Assembly: GCA_026984275.1 (NCBI GenBank) | Contig: JALSSM010000394.1 | Coordinates: 1 to 7,980, forward strand | From: Gammaproteobacteria bacterium | GTDB lineage: Bacteria; Pseudomonadota; Gammaproteobacteria; CAJXQU01 | DNA length: 7,980 bases | Direction of reading: 5' to 3' | Shown here: positions 6,026 to 7,980 of the stretch, in pieces | Layout of the letters: every line of letters begins with the position of its first letter | Numbering within the stretch: the first letter of the stretch is position 1 | Notes under the pieces: generated by a model | The model's input: only the letters and a program-made list of their open reading frames with translations | Told to the model about the DNA's origin: nothing | The model's database searches: none | Position numbers and translations under genes: made by a program

Positions 6026-7980
6026 ATGGCTATCGATCTAAATGATGAAATTGTGCAGGACTTTCTTGTCGAGGCAGGTGAGATACTTGAGCTGTTGAAC
6101 GAGCAGGCGGTGGATCTGGAAACCTCTCCAGATGATGCTGATCTTCTCAATGCTGTCTTCAGAGGATTCCATACCATAAAGGGTGGCGCCGGTTTCCTGG
6201 CAATGGATAATCTGGTTAATGTCGCACATAAATGTGAAGACATTTTTGATTTGTTGCGACAGGGAGAACGAAAAATTGATGCCGACCTGATGGACATTGT
6301 TTTAAATGTACTTGATGTCCTGAACGACATGTTTGATCAGATTCGATCCGGTGAAGATCCCGATCCTGCACCAGCTGAACTCATGAGTAAATTAACAATA
6401 TTGGCAGATAAGGATGGTGTTCTGGAAACCGCAGCGGTTGAAGAAAAATCGGCTGATGAGATTACAGAGCAGGAGTTTGATGAAATTGTTGATGCTTTAG
6501 GTGGCAAAGAAACAAAAGAAGAAAAGCCTGACACACAAGCTGCTTCTGATGATGAGATCACAGAAGAAGAATTTGAAGCCCTGCTGGATGAATTACATGG
6601 TTCTGGAGGATCGCCAACAACAGCTTCTACAACTAAAGATTCTTCTCCAGAAGATGAAAAATCTGCCACTAACTCTGAGGCAAAAGAGAGTAGTAATGAT
6701 GAAATAACAGAAGAAGAATTTGATCAGCTTTTGGATGAGATTCATGGAAAAGGAAAACATGGATCTGTCGATATAGCTTCTCCAGAACAAAAAACTGAAC
6801 CAGAGAAAGAGCCAGAACCTGCTAAAGAGCCGGAACAACCCGTTCAGGTAAAAGCCGAAGAACCAAAAGAAATAACCCCGGCTAAAGAAAAAGAAATCAA
6901 ACCAAAAGCGAAAACACCACCTCCGCCTGTCGCAGAAAGTACAGTCCGTGTTGAGACCAGTACGCTTGACAGCATTATGAACCTGGTTGGCGAACTGGTT
7001 TTAATCAGAAATCGTATGTCAAACCTTGAAGAAACTATCGGTGATGAAGAGATGACTAAAACGGCCGCTTCGCTGGACGTGATCACCTCTGATCTACAAT
7101 CGGTTGTTTTGAAAACCAGAATGCAACCCATCAAGAAAATTTTTGGTAAGTTCCCTCGTGTGGTCAGAGATCTGGCCAGAAGTCTGGGACGAGAAATCAA
7201 TCTTGAAATGTTCGGTGAAGATACTGATCTGGATAAGAATCTGGTCGAGGCTTTAGCCGATCCACTGGTGCATCTGGTTCGTAATGCGGTTGATCATGGT
7301 ATTGAAATGCCAGATGTTCGTGAGTCAAAAGGAAAAAATAGACAAGGTACTTTAAAACTCGGTGCAAAACAGGAAGGTGATCATGTCCTGATCACGATTG
7401 CTGATGATGGCGCCGGAATGGATCCTGAGGTACTGCGTAACAAAGCGATTGAAAAAGGTATGATGGATGCCGATGCGGCTGCCCGACTTGATGATCGTGA
7501 ATGTTTTGAACTGATTTTTTCGGCTGGCTTTTCCACCAAAACCGAGATCTCAGATGTCTCCGGTCGTGGGGTTGGAATGGATGTGGTTAAAACCCGTATT
7601 AGCCAGTTAAATGGTATCGTTGAAATTGATTCCAAGTTCGGAGAAGGCACAACACTTTCGATCAAGTTACCGTTGACCCTGGCAATCATGCCTACCCTGA
7701 TGGTCATCCTTGGGGAACAAATCTTTGCTCTGCCATTGGTTAACGTAAAAGAGATTATGGATTTTGATGCTGACGAAACCAATGTGGTCGATGGTCAGGA
7801 TGTACTGGTGGTGCGTGGTAAAGCATTACCGATATTTAATCTGAGTCAATGGTTGGTAGCCAATGCCGGGTTTGGAGCAGAAAGTGAAAGTCCCGGGCAT
7901 GTTGTTATTGTTAATGTTGGAACACAGCAGGTAGGGCTTCTGGTTGATCAATTAATTGGTCAGGAAGAGGTGGTCATCAA
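6026..7980 (+). CDS. cheA: Chemotaxis histidine kinase CheA (3' truncated by window edge)
   Basis: CheA is the array kinase that autophosphorylates a histidine and passes phosphate to CheY and CheB. The frame runs from ATG 6026 to the window end without a stop (651 full codons). An in-frame TAG at 6014 rules out a longer N-terminus, and only a weak AGAGA (6015-6019) precedes the ATG. The P1/HPt domain covers about 1-125, with phospho-site H49 in F-H-T-I-K-G-G-A-G-F. Residues about 126-306 form an acidic/proline-rich linker with three D-E-I-T-E motifs and no recognisable P2 domain. P3 dimerisation starts near V307 (V-R-V-E). P4 contains the N box H-L-V-R-N-A-V-D-H-G (416-425), G1 box D-D-G-A-G-M-D (460-466), F box F-S-A-G-F-S-T-K (498-505) and G2 box G-R-G-V-G-M-D (513-519). 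P5, the CheW-like domain, starts near 552 and is cut off. The catalytic residues appear intact. Full length is probably somewhat over 700 residues. Confidence 0.97.
   Translation, partial: MAIDLNDEIVQDFLVEAGEILELLNEQAVDLETSPDDADLLNAVFRGFHTIKGGAGFLAMDNLVNVAHKCEDIFDLLRQGERKIDADLMDIVLNVLDVLNDMFDQIRSGEDPDPAPAELMSKLTILADKDGVLETAAVEEKSADEITEQEFDEIVDALGGKETKEEKPDTQAASDDEITEEEFEALLDELHGSGGSPTTASTTKDSSPEDEKSATNSEAKESSNDEITEEEFDQLLDEIHGKGKHGSVDIASPEQKTEPEKEPEPAKEPEQPVQVKAEEPKEITPAKEKEIKPKAKTPPPPVAESTVRVETSTLDSIMNLVGELVLIRNRMSNLEETIGDEEMTKTAASLDVITSDLQSVVLKTRMQPIKKIFGKFPRVVRDLARSLGREINLEMFGEDTDLDKNLVEALADPLVHLVRNAVDHGIEMPDVRESKGKNRQGTLKLGAKQEGDHVLITIADDGAGMDPEVLRNKAIEKGMMDADAAARLDDRECFELIFSAGFSTKTEISDVSGRGVGMDVVKTRISQLNGIVEIDSKFGEGTTLSIKLPLTLAIMPTLMVILGEQIFALPLVNVKEIMDFDADETNVVDGQDVLVVRGKALPIFNLSQWLVANAGFGAESESPGHVVIVNVGTQQVGLLVDQLIGQEEVVI
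6455..6748 (+). repeat. Three degenerate DEITE-type motif repeats in the CheA linker
   Basis: Three 17-residue units begin with D-E-I-T-E: residues 144-160 (6455-6505), 176-192 (6551-6601) and 225-241 (6698-6748). Consensus: D-E-I-T-E-x-E-F-[DE]-x-[IL]-[LV]-D-x-[LI]-[HG]-G. Copies 2 and 3 share a 17-base identical core (6560-6576 and 6707-6723), while copy 1 is more diverged. The spacers between units are 15 and 32 residues of charged, Ser/Thr-rich sequence. The units look like short amphipathic acidic helices in a disordered linker, and so like binding motifs rather than a folded domain. Confidence 0.85.

Noticed and set aside
1..7980. A novel defence, mobile or biosynthetic system
   Set aside because: Every gene is a recognisable flagellar or chemotaxis gene in a conserved order. 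There are no integrase, transposase, CRISPR or toxin-antitoxin signatures, and no base composition break was noticed.

Overview
The window is one uninterrupted stretch of plus-strand flagellar and chemotaxis genes, in the order flhA (5' end missing) - flhF - flhG/fleN - fliA - cheY - cheZ - cheA (3' end missing). This order, together with FlhF and a MinD-like FlhG/FleN, is typical of polarly flagellated gammaproteobacteria (Pseudomonas/Vibrio/Shewanella/Methylophaga-like). The CheY sequence and the CheZ tail fit that group closely. Base composition looks moderate, roughly mid-40s % GC by eye, so a high-GC Pseudomonas is unlikely. The species cannot be fixed from the sequence alone.

Layout: 2-1666 is the C-terminal four fifths of the FlhA export-gate protein. 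A 55-base gap with a strong Shine-Dalgarno sequence and a possible 10-13 codon mini-ORF leads to flhF (1722-3185), the SRP-type GTPase that sets the flagellar pole. flhF, flhG (3182-4072, the MinD-type ATPase that limits flagellar number) and fliA (4069-4812, sigma-28) are joined by two ATGA stop/start overlaps. cheY (4831-5223) and cheZ (5247-5963) both start with GTG and follow short gaps with clear ribosome binding sites. A 62-base gap with small AT-rich inverted repeats precedes cheA (6026 to the window end, open at the 3' edge).

How the genes work together: FlhA builds the export apparatus, FlhF and FlhG set where and how many flagella are made, and FliA switches on the late flagellar and chemotaxis genes. 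CheA phosphorylates CheY, which acts on the motor switch, and CheZ removes the phosphate. No gap of 300 bases or more lacks a gene. No RNA genes, mobile elements, CRISPR arrays or convincing promoters or terminators were seen, and the genes look like part of one long operon that continues on both sides.

The window is mostly ordinary core biology. The most interesting signal is in CheA. Its linker shows no recognisable P2 (CheY-docking) domain and instead carries three copies of a D-E-I-T-E-x-E-F motif, each followed by an acidic amphipathic stretch. These resemble the CheY-binding peptide at the N-terminus of FliM and, more loosely, the CheZ tail encoded next door. Secondary points are an apparent 2-3 fold excess of GATC sites, polyproline runs in FlhA and CheA, an FlhG with no visible DQAxxLR motif, and the mini-ORF coupled to flhF.
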